A DNA stretch of 43,905 nt from an uncultured Erysipelotrichaceae bacterium (lineage in GTDB: Bacteria; Bacillota_I; Bacilli_A; Erysipelotrichales; Erysipelotrichaceae): contig CAKUQM010000012.1 in assembly GCA_934675465.1 (NCBI GenBank), positions 1 to 43,905 of the forward strand. The letters are read 5' to 3'. The notes below the pieces were generated by a model that ran no database searches, was not told the origin of the DNA, and saw only the letters and a program-made list of their open reading frames with translations. Made by a program: the position numbers and the translations under genes. Shown here piece by piece: positions 14,977 through 23,025 of the stretch (positions are counted from its first letter, which is position 1; the number at the start of each line of letters is the position of its first letter).

Positions 14977-17798
14977 TATATACCCAACACTTTCCTTAAA
15001 TAGATACCTGTATAGCTATCCTCACACTCGCAAACTTCCTCAGGCGTACCAGAAACTAGCAATTCACCACCTTTGGCTCCACCTTCCTTACCTAAATCAA
15101 TTATATAGTCTGCACACTTAATCACATCAAGATTATGTTCAATAACCACAACCGTATCACCATTATCCACAATACGATCAATAATCTTAATAAGCTTAGC
15201 AACATCCTCCATATGCAAACCAGTAGTAGGCTCATCCAAAACATACAAAGTCTTACCAGTAGCCTTCTTAGACAACTCGCTAGCAAGTTTAACTCTTTGA
15301 GCTTCACCACCTGATAAAGTGGTTGCGCTCTGTCCTAGTTCGATATAACCCAAACCTACATCATATAAAGTTTGTAACTTATTCTTAATCTTAGGATGAT
15401 TCTTAAAAAACTCCAAAGCTTCCTTAACTGACATCTTCAAGACATCATAGATATTCTTGCCCTTATAGTAAACCTCTAAAGTCTCCTTGTTGTAACGCTT
15501 ACCATGACACTCCTCACATTCAACATAGACATCTGGCACAAACAACATACTGATCTTCTTTACACCATCACCCTGACAACATTCACATCTACCGCTTGCT
15601 ACATTGAAAGAGAAACGACCCTTATCATAACCCCTCTCTTTCGCATCAGGACAAGACGCAAACAAATCTCTAATATCATCAAACACACCGGTATAAGTAG
15701 CCGGATTAGAACGTGGTGTTCTGCCAATTGGATCTTGAGAAATAGAAACAATCTTATCGATATTATCCAAACCAGTAATCTTTTTATGAGCACCAGGCTT
15801 AATTCTTACTCTATCCAAAGACTTTTGAACTCCCTTAGTCAATATCTCATTAACAAGCGTTGACTTACCAGAACCACTAACACCAGTAACACAAATAAAC
15901 TTACCTAGTGGGAAAGTAACATCAATATTCTTAAGATTATGTTCACTTGCCCCAAAGACCTTAATAGCCTTACCATTCCCTTTTCTTCTAGTAGTAGGCA
16001 CATTAATCTTCTTACGGCCACTTAGATACATACCAGTCAAAGATTTATCCGATGTAAGTATTTCTTCAGGAGTCCCAAAGAACATCACCTCACCACCATC
16101 CTTACCAGCACCAGGACCAATATCTACAATATAATCAGCAGCCATCATCGTCTCATCATCATGTTCAACCACAATAACCGTATTGCCCAAGTCTCTCATA
16201 CGCTTAAGTGTAGCGATAAGCTTATCATTATCCCTTTGATGCAAACCAATAGAAGGTTCATCCAAGACATACAAAACACCTGTCAAACTAGAACCAATTT
16301 GGGTTGCCAAACGAATTCTTTGAGCCTCACCACCCGATAAAGATCCCGCAATTCTATCAAGCGTTAAATAATCAAGACCTACATCAATCAAAAACTTTAA
16401 TCTTGACTTAAGCTCCACCAACAACAACCTAGCTATTTCCATCTGTGACTTGCTTAATTTTAAATTAGACACAAAGTCATAAGCATCCACAATAGCCATT
16501 TTCGTAAACTCATAGATATTTAAGCCATTGATTCTAACTGACAAAACCGCATCATTTAAACGAGCACCATGACACTTGGGACAGGTAGACTCAGCCATAT
16601 AAGAGAAATACCATTCCTTTGACATCTTAGAAGTAGTCTCCACATATCTTCTTTCAATCAAAGACTTAACACCTTCAATATAATCATTCTTAGAATACTT
16701 AGTACCACCACTTGATACCACATCATACTTAATAGGCTTATCAGAACCATATAAGATGATCTCCATTTCCTTCTTAGTAAAATCACCAAGAGGCTTATCC
16801 TTGTCAATCTTATAAGCATTCAATAACGCATTAAAATTTTGCCACTCAAGATTAGGTGTATCCACAATATTCTTATAATAACGAATACCACCTTCATTAA
16901 TACTCTTAGACTTATCAGGAATCAAATAGTCAACGTCCACCTCAGTCACAATTCCCAAACCCTTACACATATCACAAGCACCAAGTGGTGAATTAAATGA
17001 GAAAAGTCTAGGCTCTAGCTTAGGCACTGTAAAACCACAATCAGGACAAGCATAATTACTTGATAATAATTCTCTCTTATCACCACACTTGATAATACAA
17101 GTACCATCAGCTAACTTTAAAGCTAATTCAATGGAATCATTTAATCTAGTCTCAATATTCTCCTTAACAACAATTCGATCAACCACCACATCAATATCAT
17201 GGCGCTTATTCTTATCCAAGACAATTTCTTCATCCAAACTTCTTAATTCATTATCAACATATAATCTTAAGAAACCCTCATTCTTTAACTTCTCGAACAA
17301 GTCCTTAAAAGTACCCTTACGATTAGTCACCACATTAGCCAAGATTTCAATTCTACTAGATAATGGATATTCCATCACCTTTTCCACCATCTTGCTTGTA
17401 GACATTGCCTTAATCAAAACATGATGATTAGGACAATAGCTCTCTCCACATCTTGCATACAAAAGTCTTAAATAATCATAGATTTCCGTAATTGTACCAA
17501 CAGTAGACCTTGGATTATTAGAAGTAGTCTTTTGATCAATCGCTATTGATGGTGATAAACCTTCTATCAAATCCACATCAGGCTTCTCAATGCCACCCAA
17601 GAATTGTCTTGCGTATGATGATAAAGACTCCACATACCTTCTTTGTCCTTCTGCATAAATCGTATCAAAAGCCAATGAAGTCTTACCAGAACCTGATAAA
17701 CCAGTCATTACAATCAACTTATTTCTAGGAAGTGTTATATCTATATTCTTTAGATTATTAACACGCGCCCCTTTTATCACAATATTTTCATTTGCCAT
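14976..17798 (-). CDS. uvrA: UvrABC excinuclease subunit A
   Basis: Damage-recognition ATPase of nucleotide excision repair, 940 residues as usual. It has two ABC modules with Walker A GLSGSGKTSLAFDTIYAEGQ (33-52) and GVSGSGKSTLVNEIL, two ABC signatures (SLSGGEAQRIRLA, TLSGGEAQRVKLA), and zinc-binding CxxC pairs (CPDCGF, CECCQGDG, CEECHG). First gene of the uvrA-hprK-lgt::ppaX operon. uvrB is not in the window. The ATG at 17798 lies 6 nt after TAAAAT with no ribosome site, so the operon seems to begin with a leaderless cistron. Confidence 0.97.
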   Translation of the reverse strand: MANENIVIKGARVNNLKNIDITLPRNKLIVMTGLSGSGKTSLAFDTIYAEGQRRYVESLSSYARQFLGGIEKPDVDLIEGLSPSIAIDQKTTSNNPRSTVGTITEIYDYLRLLYARCGESYCPNHHVLIKAMSTSKMVEKVMEYPLSSRIEILANVVTNRKGTFKDLFEKLKNEGFLRLYVDNELRSLDEEIVLDKNKRHDIDVVVDRIVVKENIETRLNDSIELALKLADGTCIIKCGDKRELLSSNYACPDCGFTVPKLEPRLFSFNSPLGACDMCKGLGIVTEVDVDYLIPDKSKSINEGGIRYYKNIVDTPNLEWQNFNALLNAYKIDKDKPLGDFTKKEMEIILYGSDKPIKYDVVSSGGTKYSKNDYIEGVKSLIERRYVETTSKMSKEWYFSYMAESTCPKCHGARLNDAVLSVRINGLNIYEFTKMAIVDAYDFVSNLKLSKSQMEIARLLLVELKSRLKFLIDVGLDYLTLDRIAGSLSGGEAQRIRLATQIGSSLTGVLYVLDEPSIGLHQRDNDKLIATLKRMRDLGNTVIVVEHDDETMMAADYIVDIGPGAGKDGGEVMFFGTPEEILTSDKSLTGMYLSGRKKINVPTTRRKGNGKAIKVFGASEHNLKNIDVTFPLGKFICVTGVSGSGKSTLVNEILTKGVQKSLDRVRIKPGAHKKITGLDNIDKIVSISQDPIGRTPRSNPATYTGVFDDIRDLFASCPDAKERGYDKGRFSFNVASGRCECCQGDGVKKISMLFVPDVYVECEECHGKRYNKETLEVYYKGKNIYDVLKMSVKEALEFFKNHPKIKNKLQTLYDVGLGYIELGQSATTLSGGEAQRVKLASELSKKATGKTLYVLDEPTTGLHMEDVAKLIKIIDRIVDNGDTVVVIEHNLDVIKCADYIIDLGKEGGAKGGELLVSGTPEEVCECEDSYTGIYLRKVLGI

Positions 17799-17804
17799 AA
17801 AGTT

Positions 17805-17810
17805 ATTTTA
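17805..17810 (-). promoter_or_regulatory. -10 element of the uvrA operon, leaderless
   Basis: On the minus strand TAAAAT, six bases (AACTTT), then the uvrA ATG. No convincing -35 at 17 bp. Confidence 0.5.
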
Positions 17811-17865
17811 CTTCATTTTTAAAAAGAATATATCAAGCTAGCATAAAAAATTCCCAAATCTCATT

Positions 17866-17871
17866 TACAAT
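17866..17871 (+). promoter_or_regulatory. -10 element of ung, leaderless
   Basis: TACAAT, six bases (AAATAT), then the ung ATG at 17878. The divergent ung and uvrA promoters share 79 bp. Confidence 0.5.
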
Positions 17872-17877
17872 AAATAT

Positions 17878-18558
17878 ATGAAACTTATTGGCAACGATTG
17901 GGACACAATCCTAGAAAAAGAATTTGAGAAAGATTATTATAAAAACCTAAGAATATTTCTTGATGATGAATATTCAAACCAAACAATCTTTCCACCCGCA
18001 AAAGACATTTATAATGCCTTAAGAATCACTCCATATAATGAAGTAAAAGTTTTAATACTAGGACAAGACCCTTATCATGAAGAAAACCAGGCCCATGGCC
18101 TAGCCTTCTCTGTAAACAAAGGTATTCAAATACCACCATCACTATTAAACATCTATAAAGAATTAAATAGTGATTTAAACACATACATACCAGATAATGG
18201 TTATCTTATAAAGTGGGCTAAACAAGGAGTGCTTTTATTAAACACAGTCTTAACGGTAGAAGCTCATAAAGCTAATTCTCATAAAGGAAAAGGTTGGGAA
18301 ATTCTTACTGATGCGATCATTTCAAGTCTTAACAACAAGGAACATATGGTATATATCCTATGGGGAAGAAACGCTAGAAACAAGACCAAATTGATTACTA
18401 ATCCTAATCATTTAATCTTAGAATCAGCCCACCCATCACCACTTAGTGCCTATAATGGTTTCTTTGGATCAAAGCCATTTTCTAAGACTAATGAATATTT
18501 AATTAAAAACAACTTAAGCCCAATTGATTGGCAAATAGAAAATATAAGGGAGAAATAG
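17878..18558 (+). CDS. ung: Uracil-DNA glycosylase, family 1
   Basis: Removes uracil from DNA by cutting the glycosidic bond, the first step of base excision repair. Motif A is VLILGQDPYHEE with D64, P65, Y66 and H67. The Leu-loop motif B is ESAHPSPLSA with H185. The length of 226 is typical. It diverges from uvrA, so two repair genes share one short promoter region. No ribosome site precedes the ATG. It is followed after 1 nt by the unknown gene at 18560, suggesting an operon of three with the GH25 gene. Confidence 0.96.
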   Translation: MKLIGNDWDTILEKEFEKDYYKNLRIFLDDEYSNQTIFPPAKDIYNALRITPYNEVKVLILGQDPYHEENQAHGLAFSVNKGIQIPPSLLNIYKELNSDLNTYIPDNGYLIKWAKQGVLLLNTVLTVEAHKANSHKGKGWEILTDAIISSLNNKEHMVYILWGRNARNKTKLITNPNHLILESAHPSPLSAYNGFFGSKPFSKTNEYLIKNNLSPIDWQIENIREK

Positions 18559-18559
18559 A

Positions 18560-18979
18560 ATGTTAGTTAACAATATGACACTTAAACAAATGAGTGAATT
18601 TAAACCAAGCGAAGAAGACATGGCGATGTTACCACTTGATGTTGTCCTATATATCAAAGTAGTAGCCGTATCTGCTACCAAAGAAGACAATTATGACATC
18701 ATCAGATACTTCTTCAACAGTCCTGATTTAAAAAACTATCTAAAAGATTTTAATAAGACAGCTGTCTATGATTTTAATGTCAGTGAAGATCGTTTCGTTA
18801 CTATCTTTGAACTATATGGCAATAAGAATTATATGGAAACTAGCGAATACTTCAAAGAATTATTAGAAACATACGAGGGAAATGGCGAAGTTTTATTTAA
18901 CTTCTTTACTCATGATGATAAGGAATATTTATTATCTAATTTAGATGGCATTGTGAAGTTGGAACAATTGTATGTCTAA
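18560..18979 (+). CDS. Unknown 139-aa acidic protein
   Basis: Not recognised. The product is soluble, acidic and aromatic-rich, with no signal peptide, no membrane segment and no Cys. It seems to be a small alpha/beta domain (LDVVLYIKVVAVSATKED, then NYDIIRYFFNSPDLKNYLKDF). GGGAG at 18548-18552 lies 7 nt before the ATG and supports this start. It is sandwiched between ung (1-nt gap) and the GH25 muramidase (8-nt overlap), so it is translated in a tight operon. Neighbours do not suggest a common job. Confidence 0.75.
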   Translation: MLVNNMTLKQMSEFKPSEEDMAMLPLDVVLYIKVVAVSATKEDNYDIIRYFFNSPDLKNYLKDFNKTAVYDFNVSEDRFVTIFELYGNKNYMETSEYFKELLETYEGNGEVLFNFFTHDDKEYLLSNLDGIVKLEQLYV

Positions 18980-19769
18980 GAAAAGAAGAAAGAAAAAGAA
19001 GAATAAGCTAATACCCATTCTTTCACTGATGATAATCTTTCTAATTTGTCTTATAGCCATCTTAGATAAAGATGAAATAGAACCTATTTTTATTGAAAAG
19101 TGTGGACAATATGAAATAGAAAAGTTTGATACTTCAAAAGAATACTACACATACAAAGATGATACTTATACTAGCATTATAGGAATAGATGTATCTGAAC
19201 ATAATGAAAGTATCAATTGGAAAGAAGTAAAGGAAAGTGGTGTTGAATTTGCCTTCATTAGAATTGGCTGGCGTGGTTATACTGAGGGTGGTATCTATAA
19301 AGATGAACTTTTTGAACAAAATTATCTTAGTGCCCAAGATGAAAGCATAAAAGTAGGCGTTTATTTCTTCTCACAAGCCACTACTGTAAAAGAAGCCCAA
19401 GAAGAAGCTCTGTTTGTACAAAAAGAACTACAAAATAAACAAATACAACTTCCAGTAGTCTATGACTTCGAAACCGTAGAAAGTAAAGAAGGCCGTGCCA
19501 ATAAGCTTGCTAAACAACAAGTAAGCGACAATGCCAAAGCCTTCTTTGAAATATTAGAAAATAAATATCAAGTGATGTTGTATGGAAACACACCACTTTT
19601 AGAACTATATGATCAAGAATTGTTAGACAAATATCCTTTATGGTTCGCCCAATTCTACCATAAGCCAGAAACAACACATGACTTCACTATCTGGCAATAC
19701 AGCGAAAGTGGTAATGTACCAGGCATATCTAAGCCAACTGACTTAAATATCATGATGATTAAGCGATAA
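18972..19769 (+). CDS. Membrane-anchored GH25 muramidase (lysozyme)
   Basis: Glycoside hydrolase family 25 enzyme predicted to cut the MurNAc-GlcNAc bond in peptidoglycan outside the cell. A Lys/Arg-rich start (MSKKRRKKKKNK) and one hydrophobic segment at about 13-31 act as an uncleaved signal anchor. The catalytic domain, about residue 70 to the end, shows IIGIDVSEHN (Asp), FAFIRIGWRGYTEGG, VYDFETVE (Asp/Glu pair) and IWQYSESGNVPGI. The gene overlaps the preceding one by 8 nt. Its last 11 nt overlap the end of the convergent CDF gene. A role in cell-wall turnover is more likely than a phage lysin, since no phage genes are near. Confidence 0.9.
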   Translation: MSKKRRKKKKNKLIPILSLMIIFLICLIAILDKDEIEPIFIEKCGQYEIEKFDTSKEYYTYKDDTYTSIIGIDVSEHNESINWKEVKESGVEFAFIRIGWRGYTEGGIYKDELFEQNYLSAQDESIKVGVYFFSQATTVKEAQEEALFVQKELQNKQIQLPVVYDFETVESKEGRANKLAKQQVSDNAKAFFEILENKYQVMLYGNTPLLELYDQELLDKYPLWFAQFYHKPETTHDFTIWQYSESGNVPGISKPTDLNIMMIKR

Positions 19770-20928
19770 AGCCGTGTTCAATCTTAATACTTAAATTCAA
19801 GTTAGGGTTAATTGCCCTAACTTTTTCATTTAATTCGCTTCTTATTAAGCTATGTTCCCTATCATCATCAACTGGCAACAACAAGTCAAACACCAAGTTA
19901 GTATGTGATGGACCCTTAACAATTCTAAAATCATGAATACTATATTTAGGATTCATTTCCTTGATTACCTTTAAAACTAAATTCTTATATTTATTAAGTT
20001 CTTCATCATTTAAAACAACCGGATCCATATGAATAGTAGCCAAAACTCCGTACTTACCAAGAATCATATTCTCGATATTATCGATACAATCATGTAAATA
20101 TACAAAATCCTTAGACGCATCTACTTCAGCATGGAAAGTGACAAAACGACTGCCAGGACCATAGTCATGGAAAATCATATCATGAATACCAATTACCTCA
20201 GGATTATCCATTACCGTCTTTTCAATTTCCTTAATCAATTCCTTGTCAGGAGACTTGCCAATCAAGATACTGATTAAATCAGCTGATATCTTAATACCTG
20301 AGATAGTTACAATAATATTCACAAAACTACCTACATAGGCATCAATATTCAAGCTAAAGAATTTATATACCAATAATGAAATTAAAGTGGTAGCAGTTAA
20401 TAATGCATCATTAAAACTATCCTGACTTGTAGCCTCTAGTGTTTCTGATTGAATCAACTTACCAGCTTTCTTGTTTGTATAACCCATTACCAATTTAACC
20501 AAAATTGAGAATAATACAACAATTACCGCAATGTAATTAAAAGACATATCGGCTTTATTAAAGATAGACTTGATAGAATCAACCAACGAAGTTAAGCCAG
20601 CAACCACGATCAAAAAACCAATGATTAAACCAGATACATATTCAGCACGACCATGACCATATGGATGTTCACTATCAGGGTGCTTGCTAGCTACCTTAAA
20701 GCCTAATAATGAGGCAATATTAGAACCCATATCTGATAAGTTATTTAGGGCATCAGCTCTAATAGATAAGCTATTAGAAATAAAAGAAACAATTAATTTA
20801 AAGACGACTAAAATACAGTTACAGACAATACAAAAAATCGACATGACAACACCATATCTTTCTCTTACTGTCTTATCTTTAGTATCCTTATAATTTGGAA
20901 TGAATAATTTTTGAATTAATGTGAACAT
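19759..20928 (-). CDS. Cation diffusion facilitator (CDF) metal transporter
   Basis: Divalent metal/proton antiporter for efflux, 389 residues. It has five to six membrane segments in the first about 220 residues, then a cytoplasmic ferredoxin-like domain and a longer C-terminal extension with extra acidic and His residues. Metal-site motifs are RADALNNLSDMGSN (D-x3-N-x2-D in TM2), HPYGHGRAEY and DSFNDALLTA (TM5). A D-type TM2 site (no His) is more like Mn/Fe/Co exporters than Zn-specific ones, but the metal is an inference. No RBS or clear promoter is seen before the ATG, which lies just after the jag terminator. Confidence 0.9.
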   Translation of the reverse strand: MFTLIQKLFIPNYKDTKDKTVRERYGVVMSIFCIVCNCILVVFKLIVSFISNSLSIRADALNNLSDMGSNIASLLGFKVASKHPDSEHPYGHGRAEYVSGLIIGFLIVVAGLTSLVDSIKSIFNKADMSFNYIAVIVVLFSILVKLVMGYTNKKAGKLIQSETLEATSQDSFNDALLTATTLISLLVYKFFSLNIDAYVGSFVNIIVTISGIKISADLISILIGKSPDKELIKEIEKTVMDNPEVIGIHDMIFHDYGPGSRFVTFHAEVDASKDFVYLHDCIDNIENMILGKYGVLATIHMDPVVLNDEELNKYKNLVLKVIKEMNPKYSIHDFRIVKGPSHTNLVFDLLLPVDDDREHSLIRSELNEKVRAINPNLNLSIKIEHGFIA

Positions 20929-20931
20929 ATA

Positions 20932-20959
20932 AAATAAAAAGTTCGTAAATACGAACTTT
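20932..20959 (-). terminator. Terminator of the rpmH-jag cluster
   Basis: AAAGTTCGTA (20938-20947) and TACGAACTTT (20950-20959) form a perfect 10-bp stem. On the minus strand it is followed by TTATTTTAT. It overlaps the jag stop codon. Confidence 0.75.
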
Positions 20960-21584
20960 ACTCTCCTTCTTTATATTTGATGACAAGATGTCTCTTGTTG
21001 CCATCACCGATTGAACAAGTTTCGACATGCTTGAAATCTTGAAGATATTGATGAATAACCTTTCTCTCATCATTAGGCATTGGATCAAGTTCTGCATCTA
21101 CATGACTCTTCGCAACTTCCTTAGCTACTCTATTGGCAATAGCTTTTACCTTACGATAACGATCTTCCTTATAATGATTAACATCAATAATAACATTGAT
21201 ACGCTTCTTGAAAGTAGCATTAACTGCAGCCTTTAAAACGTTAGAAATAGCTCTTAAAGTTTGACCATTCTTACCAATGATAATCGCATTATTTTCAGCA
21301 TCTAAAACAACCCTATATAAGTTAGTTTCATCAGCTTGCTTCTCAATAATTATTTCAATAGAAACACCTTGATTTAATTCGGTAAAATAAGCACCTAAGT
21401 AATCAAAAATGAATTCTTTAATATCATTAGGTGTATAAGCCTCAACAGTAACACTATTACCGATTCCGAATAAATGCTTCTCTTCGCTAATTACTTCATA
21501 AGTAACATCCTTAAGTTCGTAACCTGTTGAACTTGTAATAGTATTTAAAACATCATCTAATGTCTTACCAGTATATTGTTTCAT
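20958..21584 (-). CDS. jag: RNA-binding protein Jag/KhpB
   Basis: SpoIIIJ-associated RNA-binding protein, 208 residues, with three parts. The Jag-N domain (YTGKTLDDVLNTITSSTGYELKDVTYEVISEEKHLFGIG in pieces) covers about 1-55. A KH domain has the GxxG loop IIGKNGQTLRAISNVLK. The R3H domain ends with PNDERKVIHQYL and SIGDGNKRHLVIKY. In other Firmicutes it works with KhpA in RNA binding and affects elongation and division. It lies 11 nt after yidC with a GAAGGGAA ribosome site, in the conserved rpmH-rnpA-yidC-jag order. Confidence 0.94.
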   Translation of the reverse strand: MKQYTGKTLDDVLNTITSSTGYELKDVTYEVISEEKHLFGIGNSVTVEAYTPNDIKEFIFDYLGAYFTELNQGVSIEIIIEKQADETNLYRVVLDAENNAIIIGKNGQTLRAISNVLKAAVNATFKKRINVIIDVNHYKEDRYRKVKAIANRVAKEVAKSHVDAELDPMPNDERKVIHQYLQDFKHVETCSIGDGNKRHLVIKYKEGE

Positions 21585-21595
21585 ATTGTTCCCTT

Positions 21596-22432
21596 CTAGT
21601 CCTTATGAGACATCTTATCGATAACGATAGACTTTACAATATTGATTACAGAATAGATACAGTAATATAAAGACAATGCAGTTGGCCATGACAACATGAT
21701 CACACCGATAAAGGCAGTCATGCCATAAGTCATGAAAGTAGTGTTATCTTTTGGTTTTTCATAGTGCTTATGGTGTTTATCAGCTTCCTTCTTAGCTCTA
21801 GAATTAGCCAACCATTTTACTATACTTACAGACAATAATTGGAAGACAATCATTAATACGAAAATAACAATTAAAATCCAAGCATGTTCCACAAAGGCTT
21901 CTCTTGGTGTTAAATCTAGAGAATAGCCAAAGAAAGAACCATTCTTAACTTCAGCACTTCTTCTAACAGCAGCATACATCGAAATCAAAATAGGGAATTG
22001 AATGAATGTAGCCAACATTGAAGTCATAGGGTTAATGTTATACTTAGCATAAACCTTTTGCATCTCCATAGCAGCCTTTTGTTGGCTAGCTGAATCAGTT
22101 CTACCCTCATATTTTAATTGAATCTTTTGAATCTCAGGTTGTACCTCTTGCATCTTTTGCATCGCAACATTTGACTTAAATGTTAACGCCAAGATAATCG
22201 CATTCAATACTAAAGTAACAATTGTGATTGCCCAGAAAACACCCACATGAACACTTAAGTAGTTAATGGCTTGAGCTAAAGGATAAGTCAAAATTACAGT
22301 TAAGAAGCCATCTGCCTTAACATCACTAATTGGTGTAGACAATGAAATTAATTCGCTACTATTACTACAACCACTCAAAAAAAGTAGTAAGAATAAGGAA
22401 CTTAATACAATTGTTAGTTTCTTTTTATTCAT
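21596..22432 (-). CDS. yidC: Membrane protein insertase YidC/OxaA (SpoIIIJ type)
   Basis: Inserts and folds membrane proteins, alone or with Sec. A lipoprotein signal peptide with lipobox LSGC (C22) starts the Gram-positive short form, followed by five membrane segments and a basic C-terminal tail. The conserved core includes the substrate-groove Arg in RRSAEVKNG. The start is set at 22432 (278 aa) because AAGGAG precedes it, although the spacing is 11 nt. The in-frame GTG at 22438 is an alternative. As a lipoprotein it is also a substrate of the Lgt encoded at 12577. Confidence 0.94.
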   Translation of the reverse strand: MNKKKLTIVLSSLFLLLFLSGCSNSSELISLSTPISDVKADGFLTVILTYPLAQAINYLSVHVGVFWAITIVTLVLNAIILALTFKSNVAMQKMQEVQPEIQKIQLKYEGRTDSASQQKAAMEMQKVYAKYNINPMTSMLATFIQFPILISMYAAVRRSAEVKNGSFFGYSLDLTPREAFVEHAWILIVIFVLMIVFQLLSVSIVKWLANSRAKKEADKHHKHYEKPKDNTTFMTYGMTAFIGVIMLSWPTALSLYYCIYSVINIVKSIVIDKMSHKD

Positions 22433-22456
22433 ATACACAAAAACTCCTTGCAAATA

Positions 22457-22789
22457 CTAAATAATTATAGCTTTTTTAATAAGCTTTTCCAAATTGTTTT
22501 GATTATCACTGAAACTTTTCTCTAAATAGCCCTTTCTTATAATCACTACAAGATCGCTTGGACTATTATCAAAGTCATAAATATTAGCGAACATCATCCT
22601 AACTTGACGTTTAATTTTATTACGCTCAACCGCATTTCCCAGTTTCTTAGAAACAGAAATGCCCACTCTAGAATGTGGCTCTTGTTTCTTGTAATAATAA
22701 ACGATAAAGCTTTGATCAGCTACACTTTTTCTCTTTTTAATAATTTTGGAAAAATCCTCGTTTTTCCTAACTCTATATTTTTTAATCAT
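22457..22789 (-). CDS. rnpA: Ribonuclease P protein component
   Basis: Protein subunit of RNase P, which trims the 5' ends of tRNAs. The 110-residue basic protein starts MIKKYRVRKNEDFSKIIK and carries the family signature KKLGNAVERNKIKRQVRM. The longer frame from 22807 would overlap the hairpin between rpmH and rnpA, so 22789 is preferred. It ends 24 nt before the yidC start. Confidence 0.95.
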   Translation of the reverse strand: MIKKYRVRKNEDFSKIIKKRKSVADQSFIVYYYKKQEPHSRVGISVSKKLGNAVERNKIKRQVRMMFANIYDFDNSPSDLVVIIRKGYLEKSFSDNQNNLEKLIKKAIII

Positions 22790-22796
22790 AAGTTTT

Positions 22797-22820
22797 AAAA
22801 AAGCCACGTAAGTGTGGCTT
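22797..22820 (-). terminator. Hairpin/terminator between rpmH and rnpA
   Basis: On the minus strand AAGCCAC and GTGGCTT form a 7-bp stem with loop ACTTAC and then TTTT. It lies just after the rpmH stop, so rpmH is expected to be transcribed more than rnpA, with partial read-through. Confidence 0.65.
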
Positions 22821-22823
22821 TAA

Positions 22824-22958
22824 TTAAGCAGATAATACCTTTCTACCTTTAGCGCGACGTCTATTGATAACCTTACGACCACCAACAGTTTTCATACGAG
22901 CTCTAAAGCCACAAGTATTTTGGTGCTTTCTTTTACTAGGCTGATAAGTTCTTTTCAT
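22824..22958 (-). CDS. rpmH: Ribosomal protein L34
   Basis: 44 codons. The product begins MKRTYQPSKRKHQNTCGFRA and is a complete, very basic L34 of standard length. A GGTGG-type ribosome site lies upstream. It is first in rpmH-rnpA-yidC-jag. In most Firmicutes dnaA and oriC lie directly upstream, but here a PTS-like gene on the same strand does. Confidence 0.97.
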   Translation of the reverse strand: MKRTYQPSKRKHQNTCGFRARMKTVGGRKVINRRRAKGRKVLSA

Positions 22959-22992
22959 ACGAGCCACCTTTCTTTAATCGAATTACTTTAAT

Positions 22993-23021
22993 ATTCTATT
23001 AAATCTGATACCGTTTGTCAA
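22993..23021 (-). promoter_or_regulatory. Promoter of rpmH
   Basis: On the minus strand TTGACA (complement of 23016-23021), 17 bp, TAGAAT (complement of 22993-22998). It lies between the PTS-like stop and rpmH. Confidence 0.8.
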
Positions 23022-23025
23022 ACAA

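Noticed and set aside
18972..19769. Prophage lysin
   Set aside because: The GH25 protein has an uncleaved N-terminal anchor and no holin or structural phage genes are nearby; a cell-wall enzyme is more likely.
22959..23025. oriC or DnaA-box cluster upstream of rpmH
   Set aside because: Only a 67-bp gap with the rpmH promoter is present; no TTATCCACA-type boxes were seen.
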